A stretch of DNA of 64,000 bases from Sphingopyxis sp. H053 (GTDB lineage: Bacteria > Pseudomonadota > Alphaproteobacteria > Sphingomonadales > Sphingomonadaceae): the NCBI RefSeq assembly GCF_001468225.1, contig NZ_LNRU01000016.1, forward strand, positions 1-64,000. The letters run 5' to 3'. The notes under the pieces are model-generated. The model ran no database searches. It saw nothing but the letters and a program-made list of their open reading frames with translations, and was not told the origin of the DNA. Shown piece after piece: positions 35,274 to 43,940 of this stretch. Each line of letters opens with the position of its first letter. Position 1 is the first letter of the stretch. The position numbers were made by a program, and so were the translations under genes.

Positions 35274-35779
35274 CGACGCTCGGCGCGGTGCTCGCAGGCG
35301 GGCGGTCGAGCCGCTTCGGGTCGGACAAGGCGCTCGCGATGCTCGATGGGCGCACCTTGCTCGACCATGCGCTGGCGGCGCTGCGTCCGCACTGCGATGC
35401 GGTGATCGTTGTCGGCAGGGGCGAGATCGCCGACTGGCCGCGCGCCGACATGGGGCCGCTCGGCGGGGTTGCGGGGGCGTTGATCCACGCGGCGGATGAG
35501 GGCTTCGATCAGGTGCTGACCGCGCCGGTCGATTGCGTGCGCCTGCCGGGCGATCTGCGTGCGTTGCTGGAGCCCGCGCCGGCCTTTCTGGAGACGCAGC
35601 CGGTGATCGGGTTGTGGCCAGTCGCGGCGCTGCGCGACCTTCGGTCTATGCTGGAAGATGCGGACGATCTGGCGGTCAAAGCCTTCGCCCGGCGGATCGG
35701 CGCGCGACCGGTGACGAGCGATTTCGTGCCGCCGAACATCAACAGCGCCGCCGACCTCGACCGGCTGGCGGGATCATGA
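35270..35779 (+). CDS. mobA: Molybdenum cofactor guanylyltransferase
   Basis: MobA adds GMP to molybdopterin, giving the MGD cofactor needed by formate dehydrogenase and its relatives. The 169-residue protein begins MTTLGAVLAGGRSSRFGSDK, the nucleotidyltransferase signature, and contains MGPLGGVAGALIHAA and APVDCVRLP. The ATG overlaps the fdhD stop, so the two are coupled. It is somewhat shorter than E. coli MobA (194) but complete at both ends, finishing FVPPNINSAADLDRL. Confidence 0.94.
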   Translation: MTTLGAVLAGGRSSRFGSDKALAMLDGRTLLDHALAALRPHCDAVIVVGRGEIADWPRADMGPLGGVAGALIHAADEGFDQVLTAPVDCVRLPGDLRALLEPAPAFLETQPVIGLWPVAALRDLRSMLEDADDLAVKAFARRIGARPVTSDFVPPNINSAADLDRLAGS

Positions 35780-36406
35780 TCCGCCGATGGCGTTCACGGT
35801 GAACGCCAATATGCCCATGTTGAAGATGAACGCCGCCATGCAGTGGCCGAGCACGACGCGGCGCATATGCGCGCCCGATATGGTGACGTCCGACGTCTGG
35901 AAGGTCATGCCGAGCGTGAAGGCGAAATAGAGGAAGTCCCAGTAACCGGGTTCGTGCACGCCGGGTACCTCGATCCCGCGCTGGTCACGCCCGTCCTTTT
36001 GCAGATAATAGAGATGCGCATAGTGGAGGGTGAACACAATGTTCGCGAAGAGCCATGCGAGCGCGAGCGTCGCGATGATCAGTATGACGTCGCAGCGGCC
36101 CAGCTTGCCCGGGCTCGCGATCAGCGTCCCCACCGCGAACAGGATGACGAGCGACAGCAGCACGGTGATCGCGAGCAGGCCGATGCGGTTCGCGTCATTG
36201 AATTCGGCGCGGCGACGCATCTGATCGGCGTCGGCGCGGAAGAGCGGCACCACGGTGCAAAGAAAGACAAAGGCGGCAACGTCGAAGCCGATCAGGAACG
36301 CGGCGCGCGGATCGATGTCCGATGCGAGCGCCGCTCCCATCGCGGCGACCAGCACGAACGGAAAGATCAGGAAACGGACGGGCGCGATATGTTTGCCGAC
36401 GGCCAT
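35774..36406 (-). CDS. DUF1345 family membrane protein
   Basis: The 210-residue protein has about five membrane segments (FLIFPFVLVAAMGAALA, FLIGFDVAAFVFLCTVVPLF, LLAITVLLSLVILFAVG, VILIIATLALAWLFANIVF, and one near the end). A conserved pore-loop-like segment, FLYFAFTLGMTFQTSDVTIS, is seen near residue 165. The family has no proven function. It overlaps the mobA stop by six bases (convergent). It lies eight bases downstream of the FdhF-like gene, so it is probably cotranscribed with it. Confidence 0.88.
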   Translation of the reverse strand: MAVGKHIAPVRFLIFPFVLVAAMGAALASDIDPRAAFLIGFDVAAFVFLCTVVPLFRADADQMRRRAEFNDANRIGLLAITVLLSLVILFAVGTLIASPGKLGRCDVILIIATLALAWLFANIVFTLHYAHLYYLQKDGRDQRGIEVPGVHEPGYWDFLYFAFTLGMTFQTSDVTISGAHMRRVVLGHCMAAFIFNMGILAFTVNAIGGS

Positions 36407-36414
36407 CGGCGGCG

Positions 36415-38688
36415 TCAGTCCGCGGCCCGGACGACGCGCACCGGGATCGACTTGGCGGCGGGACAGCCGCTCGTCCTGTCGTAATGGGCCAGCGGCAGCA
36501 GCGGGTTGAGCTCGGGATAATAGCCCGCGACCGAGCCGCGCGACATCGGATAGTCGAGGATCGTCAGCCCCCTTACCCGGCGCACGACGCCGTCGGCGCT
36601 GATCGTTTCGAGCGCGACCTTCGTTCCCGCCTCCAGCCCGCGCACCGCGATATCGTCGGCGTTCATAAACAGGACCATGCGGTCGTTATACACGCCGCGA
36701 TAACGATCATTGTAGCTGTAGATCGTCGTGTTGAACTGGTCGTGCGAGCGGACGGTCGCAAGGCGCAGCATGTCGGGATCGTCGACCGCCGCATTGACCG
36801 CGAGCCCCGGAAGGATCAGGAAATTGGCCTTGCCGTTCGGCGTCGCCCACACGCGGCGGCGCGGCGGGATATCGAGGTGAAAACCCATCGGCGCCTTGAT
36901 GCGCTCCGAAAAACCCTCGTAGAGCGCGGGATAGACCGCGGCGATCTTGTCGCGGATCAGGCCATAATCGTCGATATAGCGCGCCCAGCCGGTCTTGCTG
37001 TCCGGCAACGTCGCCATTGCCATGCGGCAGACGATCTCGGTCTCGGGCATCAGGTCGGCGCTCGCAGGTTCGAGCACGCCGCGCGAGGCGGTGACGTTCG
37101 ACATCGAATCCTCGATCGTCACGAACTGCTCGCCTGCCGCGGTTTCGATGCGCTCGGAGCGCGCGATAACGGGCAGGATCAGCGCGTCGCGGCCGTGGAC
37201 GAGGTGCCCGCGGTTCAGCTTGGTCGCGATCCCGACGGTCAGGTCCAATTTTCGCATCGCGTCGTAAGCGCGGCCGGTGTCGGGCACCGCGCGTACGAAA
37301 TTGCCGCCGAGGCCGATGAAGACCTTGGCGGTGCCCGCCATCATCGCCTCGACCGATTCGATGCTATGATGGCCCTCGCCGCGCGGGGGTTCGAAACCGA
37401 AGACATCGCGCACCTTGTCGAGATAGGCCTGGCTCGGTTTCTCGTCGATCCCGACGGTGCGGTCGCCCTGGACGTTCGAATGGCCGCGGATCGGCGAGAT
37501 ACCCGCGCCCGGTTTTCCGTAATTGCCCTTGAGGAGCAGCAGGTTCGCGATCTGCTGGACGAGCTGCGATCCCTGCTGATGCTGGGTCACCCCCATGCCG
37601 TAACAGATGATCGTCGCGTTCGATCGGATGTAGATTTCGGCGCAGCGGCGGATCTGCGCCTCGTCAATCCCCGCCGCAGCAACGAGGTCGGGCCATGTCT
37701 GCGCCTCGATATCGGCCTTCAGCGCTGCGAAACCCGACGTATGTTCGGCGATGAAGTCGTGATCGAGCACAGTTTCGCCCGCGGCCTCGCGCTCGAACAT
37801 CACCTTCATCATGCCCTTGAGGAGCGCGAGATCGCCGCCGATCCGGATATGCACGAATTCGCTGCTGACCTCGGTCGAGCCGAAGGTCGCCATCTGGACG
37901 ATGTCCTGCGGTTCGGTGAATTTGATCAGCGCGCGCTCGGGCATCGGGTTGACCGCGACGATCGGGACCCCGCGCTTGCGCGCCTCGACCAGCGGCGTCA
38001 TCATCCGCGGCGCGTTGGTCCCCGCGTTATGCCCGATCAGGAAGATCGCCTCGGCGTGCTCGAAATCGTCGAGGATCACCGTGCCCTTGCCGACTCCGAT
38101 CGAGTGCGGCAGCCCGCGGCTCGTCGGTTCGTGGCACATGTTCGAACAGTCGGGGAAATTGTTGGTGCCAAATTCGCGCACGAAGATCGAATAGAGGAAC
38201 GCCGTCTCGTTCGCGGTGCGGCCCGAGGTGTAGAATTCGGCCTCGTGCGGGCTGGCAAGAGCGCGGAGGTGCGCGCCGATCAGCGCGAAGGCATCGTCCC
38301 AGCGCACCGGCACATAATGGTCGGTCGCGGCGTCGTAGCGCATCGGCTCGGTCAGCCGCCCCTGCATTTCGAGCCAATAGTCCGACTGCTCCATCAGGTC
38401 GGTCACGCTGTGCTGCGCAAAAAATTCGCGCGTCACGCGGAATTTCGTCGCCTCGTGCGCGAGCGCTTTCGCGCCATTTTCGCAGAACTCGAGCTTCTTG
38501 GTGCAGCTGGCGTCGGGAAAGGCGCAGCTCGGGCATTTGAAACCGCCCGGCTGGTTCATCGACAGCAGCGCGCGCGATCCCTTGGTGACGACGCTTTGTT
38601 CGAGCAGCACCTTCGCGGTCGCGGCCGCCGCGCCCCAGCCGCCGGCGGGGCTGTTGTAGGATTTGTACCGGGGTTTATCGTCAGCCAT
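36415..38688 (-). CDS. FdhF/YdeP-like molybdopterin oxidoreductase
   Basis: The 757-residue protein belongs to the formate-dehydrogenase alpha-like (FdhA/YdeP) family that binds bis-MGD. The N-terminal KCPSCAFPDASCTKK lies where others bind a cluster. Other family blocks are EAEFYTSGRTANETAFLYSI, NNFPDCSNMCHEPTSRGLPH, FLIGHNAGTNAPRMMTPL and the C-terminal cofactor-binding segment SVAGYYPELNPLLPL. The soluble form has no signal peptide. The start MADDKPRYKSY was chosen; the ATG 39 bases upstream lacks family support. FdhD and MobA nearby would sulfurate and complete its cofactor. The substrate may be formate but is unproven for YdeP-type proteins. Confidence 0.92.
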   Translation of the reverse strand: MADDKPRYKSYNSPAGGWGAAAATAKVLLEQSVVTKGSRALLSMNQPGGFKCPSCAFPDASCTKKLEFCENGAKALAHEATKFRVTREFFAQHSVTDLMEQSDYWLEMQGRLTEPMRYDAATDHYVPVRWDDAFALIGAHLRALASPHEAEFYTSGRTANETAFLYSIFVREFGTNNFPDCSNMCHEPTSRGLPHSIGVGKGTVILDDFEHAEAIFLIGHNAGTNAPRMMTPLVEARKRGVPIVAVNPMPERALIKFTEPQDIVQMATFGSTEVSSEFVHIRIGGDLALLKGMMKVMFEREAAGETVLDHDFIAEHTSGFAALKADIEAQTWPDLVAAAGIDEAQIRRCAEIYIRSNATIICYGMGVTQHQQGSQLVQQIANLLLLKGNYGKPGAGISPIRGHSNVQGDRTVGIDEKPSQAYLDKVRDVFGFEPPRGEGHHSIESVEAMMAGTAKVFIGLGGNFVRAVPDTGRAYDAMRKLDLTVGIATKLNRGHLVHGRDALILPVIARSERIETAAGEQFVTIEDSMSNVTASRGVLEPASADLMPETEIVCRMAMATLPDSKTGWARYIDDYGLIRDKIAAVYPALYEGFSERIKAPMGFHLDIPPRRRVWATPNGKANFLILPGLAVNAAVDDPDMLRLATVRSHDQFNTTIYSYNDRYRGVYNDRMVLFMNADDIAVRGLEAGTKVALETISADGVVRRVRGLTILDYPMSRGSVAGYYPELNPLLPLAHYDRTSGCPAAKSIPVRVVRAAD

Positions 38689-38769
38689 CGCCGCCCGATT
38701 AAAGCATAGCGACCCCGGCATATCCATCGCTCTTTGAATGCGCCCGTCGCCGTTTCCATCGCGCCAAAG

Positions 38770-39852
38770 TCATCCGTCGTCCCGCTCGAGTGCGGACGAC
38801 AATTCGGCGGCCAGCGCCGCGACGAGATCGGCCGCCGCCATGGCGCGGGCGAACGGCGCGCCCTGCCCGGCCCATTGCGCGCCATATCCATATTCGCCGT
38901 GCGCCTTGGCGGCGGCGTTCAGCGCTTTGCCGAGGTCATAGGCGATCGGATAGGCCGGAATATCGGCGGGCGCGATGTCGGCATCGAGCGCGGCGAAGTT
39001 GTTCGCCAATATCCGTGCCGGACGTCCCGATACCGCGCGCACTATCGCTGTTTTATACGCCGCGTCGCTGGCAAGCGCCGCGCGGTATCCCGCATCGGCA
39101 AGGCTCTCGTCGCTGGCGAGAAAGGCGGTGCCAAGCTGCGCCGCCGCGGCGCCGAGCCGCAGCGCCGCCGCGATACCCGCGCCGTCCATGATACCGCCCG
39201 CCGCGATCACCGGCAGATGGACCGCGCCAACGAGCTGGCGAACCAGCGCCGCCGTTCCGAGCCGATCATCGGGCGCGTCGAGGTCGAAGACGCCGCGATG
39301 ACCGCCCGCTTCCCACCCCTGCGCAACCACCGCGTCGACGCCGGCAGCCGCTATGGCCTGGGCCTCGGCCAGATTTGTCGCGGAGGCAAACAGGACGATA
39401 CCGGCATCACGCAGCGCACCGATCGCCTCCGCTGGCGGCAGGCCGAAATGGAAGCTCACAACCGCGGGCCGTTCGGCAACGAGCATTCGCAGCATCGCGT
39501 CGTCGGTGACGAAGCTCTGGTAGATTTCGGAAAGATGGTCGGGCGGCGCGGCGCCATATTGGCCGAACAGGTCGCGAAATCGGTCGATCCACGCGCGTTC
39601 GACACTGCCGTTTGCGACCGCCGGGCGATGGCAGAAGAGATTGACGTTGAAGGGCCGCCGGGTCCGCTCACGAACTGCAGCGATCATCGCCCGCGCCCCG
39701 CCCGCGTCGGTGGCGCCGACGGCGATCGAACCGAGTGCGCCGGCTTCGCTGACCGCGGCGGCCATGGCGGGCGACGAGACACCCGCCATCGGCGCCTGGA
39801 TGATCGGCAATTCGATGCCAAGCAGCTGATGTAGAAGGCGGGTGGTCATCAT
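38770..39852 (-). CDS. NAD(P)H-dependent flavin oxidoreductase, nitronate monooxygenase-like
   Basis: The 360-residue FMN TIM-barrel enzyme starts MMTTRLLHQLLGIELPIIQA, with GGAGACG immediately upstream. It carries IQAPMAGVSSPAMAAAVSEA, the FMN-binding GGHRG in AQGWEAGGHRGVFD and VIAAGGIMDGAGIAAALRLG. Family members oxidise alkyl nitronates or act as enoyl reductases. It is monocistronic, next to a tRNA gene. Confidence 0.9.
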   Translation of the reverse strand: MMTTRLLHQLLGIELPIIQAPMAGVSSPAMAAAVSEAGALGSIAVGATDAGGARAMIAAVRERTRRPFNVNLFCHRPAVANGSVERAWIDRFRDLFGQYGAAPPDHLSEIYQSFVTDDAMLRMLVAERPAVVSFHFGLPPAEAIGALRDAGIVLFASATNLAEAQAIAAAGVDAVVAQGWEAGGHRGVFDLDAPDDRLGTAALVRQLVGAVHLPVIAAGGIMDGAGIAAALRLGAAAAQLGTAFLASDESLADAGYRAALASDAAYKTAIVRAVSGRPARILANNFAALDADIAPADIPAYPIAYDLGKALNAAAKAHGEYGYGAQWAGQGAPFARAMAAADLVAALAAELSSALERDDG

Positions 39853-39900
39853 CGTCTCCGAGGTCGAGCGAATCTGATCGGCGGCGCGTGCAAACAGCAA

Positions 39901-39977
39901 TGGCGCGCCCGGCAGGATTCGAACCTGCGACCACCCGCTTAGAAGGCGGGTGCTCTATCCAGCTGAGCTACGGGCGC
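39901..39977 (-). tRNA. tRNA-Arg (anticodon UCU), CCA encoded
   Basis: Reading the minus strand, the acceptor stem GCGCCCG pairs with CGGGCGC. The D arm is GCTCAGCTGGATAGAGC. The anticodon stem-loop CCCGC-CTTCTAA-GCGGG gives anticodon TCT, and the T arm contains GGTTCGAATCC. The 3' CCA is encoded (39901-39903). It decodes AGA/AGG, which are rare in a genome this GC-rich. Confidence 0.97.
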
Positions 39978-40048
39978 GCATAGGCTCTTGCGTCGCGCCG
40001 CGAATAGCGTGGTTTGCGTAGGCTGCAAAGCGGGTTAAGCAGCGGCCG

Positions 40049-40837
40049 ATGATCGATTCCGACACCCCGCCCGCCAAACCCGCCCATGTCAGCGCCGCGA
40101 GCATCCGGCATTTTCGCTATTATGACCTCGTCATGGCGGCATTTGTTGCTGTCCTGCTGCTCAGCAACATCATCGGTGCGTCGAAATTGTCGATGGTCGG
40201 CGGGTTCACCTTTGGCGCCGGCATCCTGTTCTTCCCGGTCAGCTATGTGATCGGCGACGTGTTGACCGAAGTCTATGGCTATGCGCGCGCGCGTCGCGTC
40301 ATCTGGACGGGGTTCGGCGCGCTGCTGTTCATGGCGGTGATGAGCTGGATCGTGCTCGCGATGCCGCCCGCACAGGACTGGTGGTGCAGCGGCGCCGATG
40401 CGCTGACGCTCAAGGCGGGCGAAGCCGGCGGGACAGGCGCGGTGTGCCAGGCAAGTTACGAAAGCGTGTTCGGCAGCGCGTGGCGTATCGTCCTCGCCTC
40501 GATGGCGGCTTTCTGGGCCGGCGAATTCGTGAACTCCTATGTCCTTGCGCGGATGAAGCTGGCGACGGGCGGGCGTTTCCTGTGGATGCGCACGATCGGG
40601 TCGACTGTCGTCGGACAGGGTATCGACAGCCTGATCTTCTATCCCATCGCCTTCCTCGGCATCTGGGAAACCGAGCAGGTGCTGCTCGTTCTGACCACGA
40701 ACTGGGCGATGAAGGTCGCCTGGGAAGCGGCGCTGACCCCGGCAACCTATCTGGTGGTGGGGGCGTTGAAGCGGCGCGAAGGTGTCGATGTGTTCGACGA
40801 AGGCACCGATTTCAATCCGTTCGGCGCCAAGGTTTGA
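40049..40837 (+). CDS. yhhQ: Queuosine precursor transporter (YhhQ/VUT family)
   Basis: The 262-residue inner-membrane protein has about six membrane segments. The family blocks are LLLSNIIGASKLSMVGGFTF, ILFFPVSYVIGDVLTEVYGY, FWAGEFVNSYVLARMKLATG and VGQGIDSLIFYPIAFLG. YhhQ imports preQ0/preQ1 for queuosine in tRNA. Adjacency to a tRNA gene may be coincidental. It is followed after four bases by a small membrane protein gene. Confidence 0.92.
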   Translation: MIDSDTPPAKPAHVSAASIRHFRYYDLVMAAFVAVLLLSNIIGASKLSMVGGFTFGAGILFFPVSYVIGDVLTEVYGYARARRVIWTGFGALLFMAVMSWIVLAMPPAQDWWCSGADALTLKAGEAGGTGAVCQASYESVFGSAWRIVLASMAAFWAGEFVNSYVLARMKLATGGRFLWMRTIGSTVVGQGIDSLIFYPIAFLGIWETEQVLLVLTTNWAMKVAWEAALTPATYLVVGALKRREGVDVFDEGTDFNPFGAKV

Positions 40838-40841
40838 CTGC

Positions 40842-41300
40842 ATGACTTTAATCGAGATCGCCTCGCTGTTCGAGGCGCGAAAAGTGTCGGTCATCGACGC
40901 GACGGGCCTCGATAAGGATGCCTTGCACATTTATTTCGGGCTGGCCGTGTTTCTTGCGGTGCGGCTTGTCTGGCGCTGGCGCGGCGGATGGGTGGCCGCG
41001 TGGCTTGTGGTCCTCGCCATGGCGTGCGGCGGCGAATGGCTGGACGTGACGGCCGAACTCAGCCGCTCGGCGATCCAGCCGGATGCGGCGCATTGGCACG
41101 ATATCTGGAATACGATGTTCTGGCCGACGGTCTTGCTGCTGTTCGGGCGGTGGCTGGAGCCCGGCGTCAAAACCGCTGCGATCGCCGCGTACAGCGACGA
41201 CGCACCGGTATCCTCTTACGGGAAAGCGGACGCAGGCTTTGCCGGCGAAGCGCCCTTGCGCTCAGGCGAGCACGCCGAGCGCCGCCTCGAACAGGCGTAG
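40842..41300 (+). CDS. Small membrane protein, VanZ-like
   Basis: The 152-residue protein has hydrophobic segments [36 protein letters not shown] and [15 protein letters not shown], with the conserved-looking [11 protein letters not shown] motif often seen in VanZ-like proteins. The last 40 residues are hydrophilic. Its 3' end overlaps the purQ stop by 39 bases on the opposite strand, an unusually long convergent overlap. Function is unknown. Confidence 0.7.
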   Translation: MTLIEIASLFEARKVSVIDATGLDKDALHIYFGLAVFLAVRLVWRWRGGWVAAWLVVLAMACGGEWLDVTAELSRSAIQPDAAHWHDIWNTMFWPTVLLLFGRWLEPGVKTAAIAAYSDDAPVSSYGKADAGFAGEAPLRSGEHAERRLEQA

Positions 41301-41927
41301 CCCGTCGGTGCCGCCGTGCGCGCGGTCGATCGCGCGTTCGGGATGCGGCATCATGCCGAGCACATTGCCCGCATCATTGAGCACACCCGCAATGTCGCGC
41401 GCCGAGCCGTTGACGGGGTCGGCGTAGCGGAACGCGACGCGCCCCTCGCCCTCGATCCGGTCGAGCGTTTCGGCGTCGGCGAAATAATTGCCGTCGTGGT
41501 GCGCGACAGGGATGTTGATTTCCTCACCCGCATTATAGCTCGCGGTGAACAGCGACTGGCTGTTCTCGACCTTGAGCGGCACGGTGCGGCAGACGAAGTT
41601 GAGCCCCGCATTGCGCATCAGCGCGCCCGGCAGCAACAGCGCCTCGGTCAGCACCTGAAATCCATTGCACACGCCAAGCACTGGCACGCCGCGCGCTGCG
41701 GCATCGGCGACGCTGCGCAGGATCGGCGAGCGCGCGGCCATCGCGCCCGAGCGCAGATAATCGCCATAGGAAAAGCCGCCAGGCAGCGCGATGAAATCGA
41801 CGCCGTCGGGCAGCTCGGTCTCGCGGTGCCACACCATCGCGGGCGCACGGCCGGTGACCTGTTCCAGCGCGACCGCCATATCGCGATCGCAGTTGGAGCC
41901 CGGAAAGACGATGACGGCGGTCTTCAT
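41262..41927 (-). CDS. purQ: Phosphoribosylformylglycinamidine synthase, glutaminase subunit
   Basis: PurQ supplies ammonia from glutamine to the PurL-PurS-PurQ complex (fourth step of purine synthesis). The 221-residue class I amidotransferase begins [20 protein letters not shown]. It has the nucleophile cysteine in [20 protein letters not shown] and the His/Glu of the triad in [10 protein letters not shown]. It follows purS by 14 bases. purL is not in the window and purC lies about 10 kb away on the same strand. Confidence 0.97.
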   Translation of the reverse strand: MKTAVIVFPGSNCDRDMAVALEQVTGRAPAMVWHRETELPDGVDFIALPGGFSYGDYLRSGAMAARSPILRSVADAAARGVPVLGVCNGFQVLTEALLLPGALMRNAGLNFVCRTVPLKVENSQSLFTASYNAGEEINIPVAHHDGNYFADAETLDRIEGEGRVAFRYADPVNGSARDIAGVLNDAGNVLGMMPHPERAIDRAHGGTDGLRLFEAALGVLA

Positions 41928-41941
41928 GGCTTGGGTTCCCT

Positions 41942-42172
41942 TTACGGACGTTCGATGCGGTAGTTTTCGATCACCGTGTTGGCGAGCAGCTTGGCGCACA
42001 TCGCGTCGAGGTCGGCGTCGCTCGTACCGTCGGCGACATCCAGCTCGATGAAACGGCCGGCGCGGACGTCCGCCACACCGCCGAAACCGAGGCCCTCGAG
42101 CGCATGATGGATCGCCTTGCCCTGCGGATCGAGCACCCCCGGCTTGAGCGTCACATAGACATTCACTTTCAT
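41942..42172 (-). CDS. purS: Phosphoribosylformylglycinamidine synthase subunit PurS
   Basis: The 76-residue PurS bridges PurL and PurQ in the three-protein FGAM synthase. The family sequence is clear: [20 protein letters not shown], then [18 protein letters not shown], ending [11 protein letters not shown]. It is first of purS-purQ and divergent from bfd. The 193-base region upstream also carries the Fur boxes for bfd. Confidence 0.96.
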   Translation of the reverse strand: MKVNVYVTLKPGVLDPQGKAIHHALEGLGFGGVADVRAGRFIELDVADGTSDADLDAMCAKLLANTVIENYRIERP

Positions 42173-42287
42173 GGGGGCGGACCTTTGCTTTTGGCGGGCG
42201 GGGAAGATGGGCGCGCCTATGCCCGCGAATCACTTTGGGGGCAAGGGGCGGCGGGCCGCCCGGCACCCGAAAAATGCCGCTGTTCGG

Positions 42288-42306
42288 ATTGCGAACCAGT
42301 CGCATT
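42288..42306 (+). promoter_or_regulatory. Fur box 1 upstream of bfd
   Basis: ATTGCGAACCAGTCGCATT is a near-perfect palindrome (TGCGA-N5-TCGCA) of the kind bound by alphaproteobacterial Fur. It lies 60 bases before the bfd start. Fur binding should make bfd-bfr respond to iron. Confidence 0.65.
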
Positions 42307-42313
42307 TTCCTGT

Positions 42314-42328
42314 TGCGAATCGCTCGCA
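42314..42328 (+). promoter_or_regulatory. Fur box 2 upstream of bfd
   Basis: TGCGAATCGCTCGCA repeats the TGCGA-N5-TCGCA pattern, with its centre 24 bases from the first site, about two helical turns. Cooperative binding by two Fur dimers on one face of the helix is plausible. Confidence 0.65.
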
Positions 42329-42365
42329 CTATCCCTACATCACTCTTGTTGAGAAGGATTCGCAC

Positions 42366-42539
42366 ATGGTCGTCTGTGTCTGCAACGCAATAAGAGAAAG
42401 CCAGCTGCGCGATGTCGCGCGCGATGGCCAATTGCGGTGCGCCAAGGCCGCTTACGCGCAACTGGGTCGCAAACCCAAGTGCGGACAGTGCCTGCCATTC
42501 GCTCGCAATATCATCAGCGACGTCGTCGCGACCGCCTGA
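42366..42539 (+). CDS. bfd: Bacterioferritin-associated ferredoxin
   Basis: Bfd is a [2Fe-2S] protein that passes electrons to bacterioferritin so that stored iron can be released. The 57-residue protein has the four cysteines in the family spacing: [11 protein letters not shown] (CxC) and [14 protein letters not shown] (CxxC). The start has GAGAAGG nine bases upstream. It is upstream of bfr by 101 bases on the same strand, behind two Fur boxes. Confidence 0.95.
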   Translation: MVVCVCNAIRESQLRDVARDGQLRCAKAAYAQLGRKPKCGQCLPFARNIISDVVATA

Positions 42540-42640
42540 TTTTTCTTGGTTTTCCGCCATTTTTGACCTTGGCCTGATGGGGCCGGGGCGCGTATAATGC
42601 GCCCACTCCATTCCAAGACAAAAATGACAGGATAGACACC

Positions 42641-43123
42641 ATGAAGGGCGACGAAAAAGTCATCGATTTTCTGAACGAGGCGCTCAAGAACGAGCTGACC
42701 GCGATCAACCAATATTGGCTGCATTATCGCATGCTCGACAATTGGGGCGTCGCGCGCCTCGCCGCGTTCGAGCGCGAAGAGTCGATCGACGAGATGAAGC
42801 ATGCCGACAAGCTGGCCGATCGCGTCCTTTTCCTCGGCGGCCTCCCCAATTTCCAGATGCTCGGCCGGCTGCGCGTGGGTGAGACGGTCGAGGAGATCCT
42901 CAAGGCCGACCTCGCGCTCGAAGAAGAGGCGATCCCGCTGCTCAAGGATGCGATCGCGCATTCGGAAAGCGTGCGCGACTATGTCAGCCGCGATCTGTTT
43001 GCCGACATCCTCGAAAGCGAGGAGCATCATGTCGACGAGTTGGAAAAGCAGTTCGAGATGATCGAGCGCATGGGGATCGAAAATTATATCCAGCTCCAGT
43101 CGAAGCCTGCCGGCGACGATTGA
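42641..43123 (+). CDS. bfr: Bacterioferritin
   Basis: The 160-residue subunit belongs to the 24-mer iron-storage cage with haem at the dimer interface. The diiron ligands are visible in [35 protein letters not shown] (with the haem-ligand Met in DEMKHAD) and [20 protein letters not shown]. The length is typical. It works with Bfd just upstream. A separate promoter in the 101-base spacer cannot be excluded. Confidence 0.97.
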   Translation: MKGDEKVIDFLNEALKNELTAINQYWLHYRMLDNWGVARLAAFEREESIDEMKHADKLADRVLFLGGLPNFQMLGRLRVGETVEEILKADLALEEEAIPLLKDAIAHSESVRDYVSRDLFADILESEEHHVDELEKQFEMIERMGIENYIQLQSKPAGDD

Positions 43124-43130
43124 GGCCGCC

Positions 43131-43244
43131 TTCGTCATTCCCGCGAAAACGGGAATCCGGCTGGCCACGCTTTCTTCGATTCTCGACAAATGCGTCGAAG
43201 CGCGAAGGAAGAAGCGGGATTCCCACCTGCGCGGGGATGACGAA
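43131..43244. repeat. Intergenic inverted repeat (CGTCATTCCCGCGAAAA type)
   Basis: The left arm 43131-43162 (TTCGTCATTCCCGCGAAAAC...) mirrors the right arm 43213-43244 (...CGCGGGGATGACGAA). The 50-base centre also has partial pairing. It is related to 43941-44021. It lies right after bfr and occupies part of a 317-base spacer, which also holds a Fur box and a terminator-like hairpin. Confidence 0.75.
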
Positions 43245-43301
43245 ACGGGATAAAACAGCAGTTTTCAGGGGCGTTTTCGGGCGCCTCTTTTTTCGCTTGT
43301 A

Positions 43302-43322
43302 TTTGCGACTAATTCTCAATAG
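43302..43322 (+). promoter_or_regulatory. Fur box upstream of the 139-residue gene
   Basis: TTTGCGACTAATTCTCAATA matches the common sphingomonad/alphaproteobacterial Fur box (TTGCGA...TCTCAA). It lies 119 bases before the downstream ATG, and a terminator-like hairpin intervenes. Confidence 0.65.
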
Positions 43323-43343
43323 CAAGGTCAGGCAGTCCCCTCC

Positions 43344-43393
43344 TGCCGGCCGCTGCAACTTAAAGCTGCGCTTAAAGCGGCCGGCATCTTTTT
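43344..43393 (+). terminator. Terminator-like hairpin in the leader of a Fur-controlled gene
   Basis: TGCCGGCCGCT (43344-43354) pairs perfectly with AGCGGCCGGCA (43376-43386) and is followed by TCTTTTT. A short upstream hairpin, GGCAG (43331-43335) with CTGCC (43343-43347), would compete for the left arm. It could end a short iron-regulated RNA or act as an attenuator for the next gene. Confidence 0.65.
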
Positions 43394-43440
43394 CGAAAAT
43401 GGGAACGGACGGACTGCATGGGCCGGGAGAAACGAACCTC

Positions 43441-43860
43441 ATGCAAAGCAGCGAGCTGATCCGCCAATTGTCCGAGCAGCCGCTGGTGCGCGATTTGTCG
43501 GTCGAAGCGGCACAGGCCGTCCTTGCGCTGCGTTACTGCATCCTCTGCCGCCGCAGCGAACGCGACCCGATGCCCGAACTCGAACGCCGCTGGGGCAATA
43601 TCCTCGCCGCGCGGCGCTATCGGCTGGTGGTCGAGGCGATCGGCCATGTCTGGCCCGACCCCTTCGCCGTCGCCCCACCCTGTTGCCCGCGCGTCAGTTT
43701 CGACGAGGCGTTGCTCGCCGCGATCGTCGGCACCGCATCGCGCGGGGACCGCGTCCATTTCGACTGGCTGACCGCCGAGATGCTCGGCGGCGATGCACGC
43801 GAAATGCTGTTCGTCGCGATGGAAAATTTCATCCGCGCAAGGACGCCGGGGCGGGTTTAG
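43441..43860 (+). CDS. Unknown protein, probably Fur-regulated
   Basis: The 139-residue soluble protein has no recognised domain. It is helical with paired cysteines in LRYCILCRRSERD and PPCCPRVSFDEA, and ends FIRARTPGRV. GGGAGAAACG precedes the ATG, which decides this start over longer frames. The Fur box and hairpin upstream suggest a role in iron limitation. A cofactor or metal role for the CxxC and CC pairs is speculation. It is followed by an inverted repeat and a convergent peptidase gene. Confidence 0.75.
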   Translation: MQSSELIRQLSEQPLVRDLSVEAAQAVLALRYCILCRRSERDPMPELERRWGNILAARRYRLVVEAIGHVWPDPFAVAPPCCPRVSFDEALLAAIVGTASRGDRVHFDWLTAEMLGGDAREMLFVAMENFIRARTPGRV

Positions 43861-43940
43861 CCGCCCGCGTAATCACGGCGGGCAAAGAAGAGTATAGGTC
43901 GGCTTTGGGGTAGGAAGCGAACGCCGCCCCCTTCCTTACT

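Noticed and set aside
39901-40048. Integration site (attB) at the tRNA-Arg 3' end
   Set aside because: tRNA genes often host integrases, but no integrase or duplicated 3' end was seen on either side.
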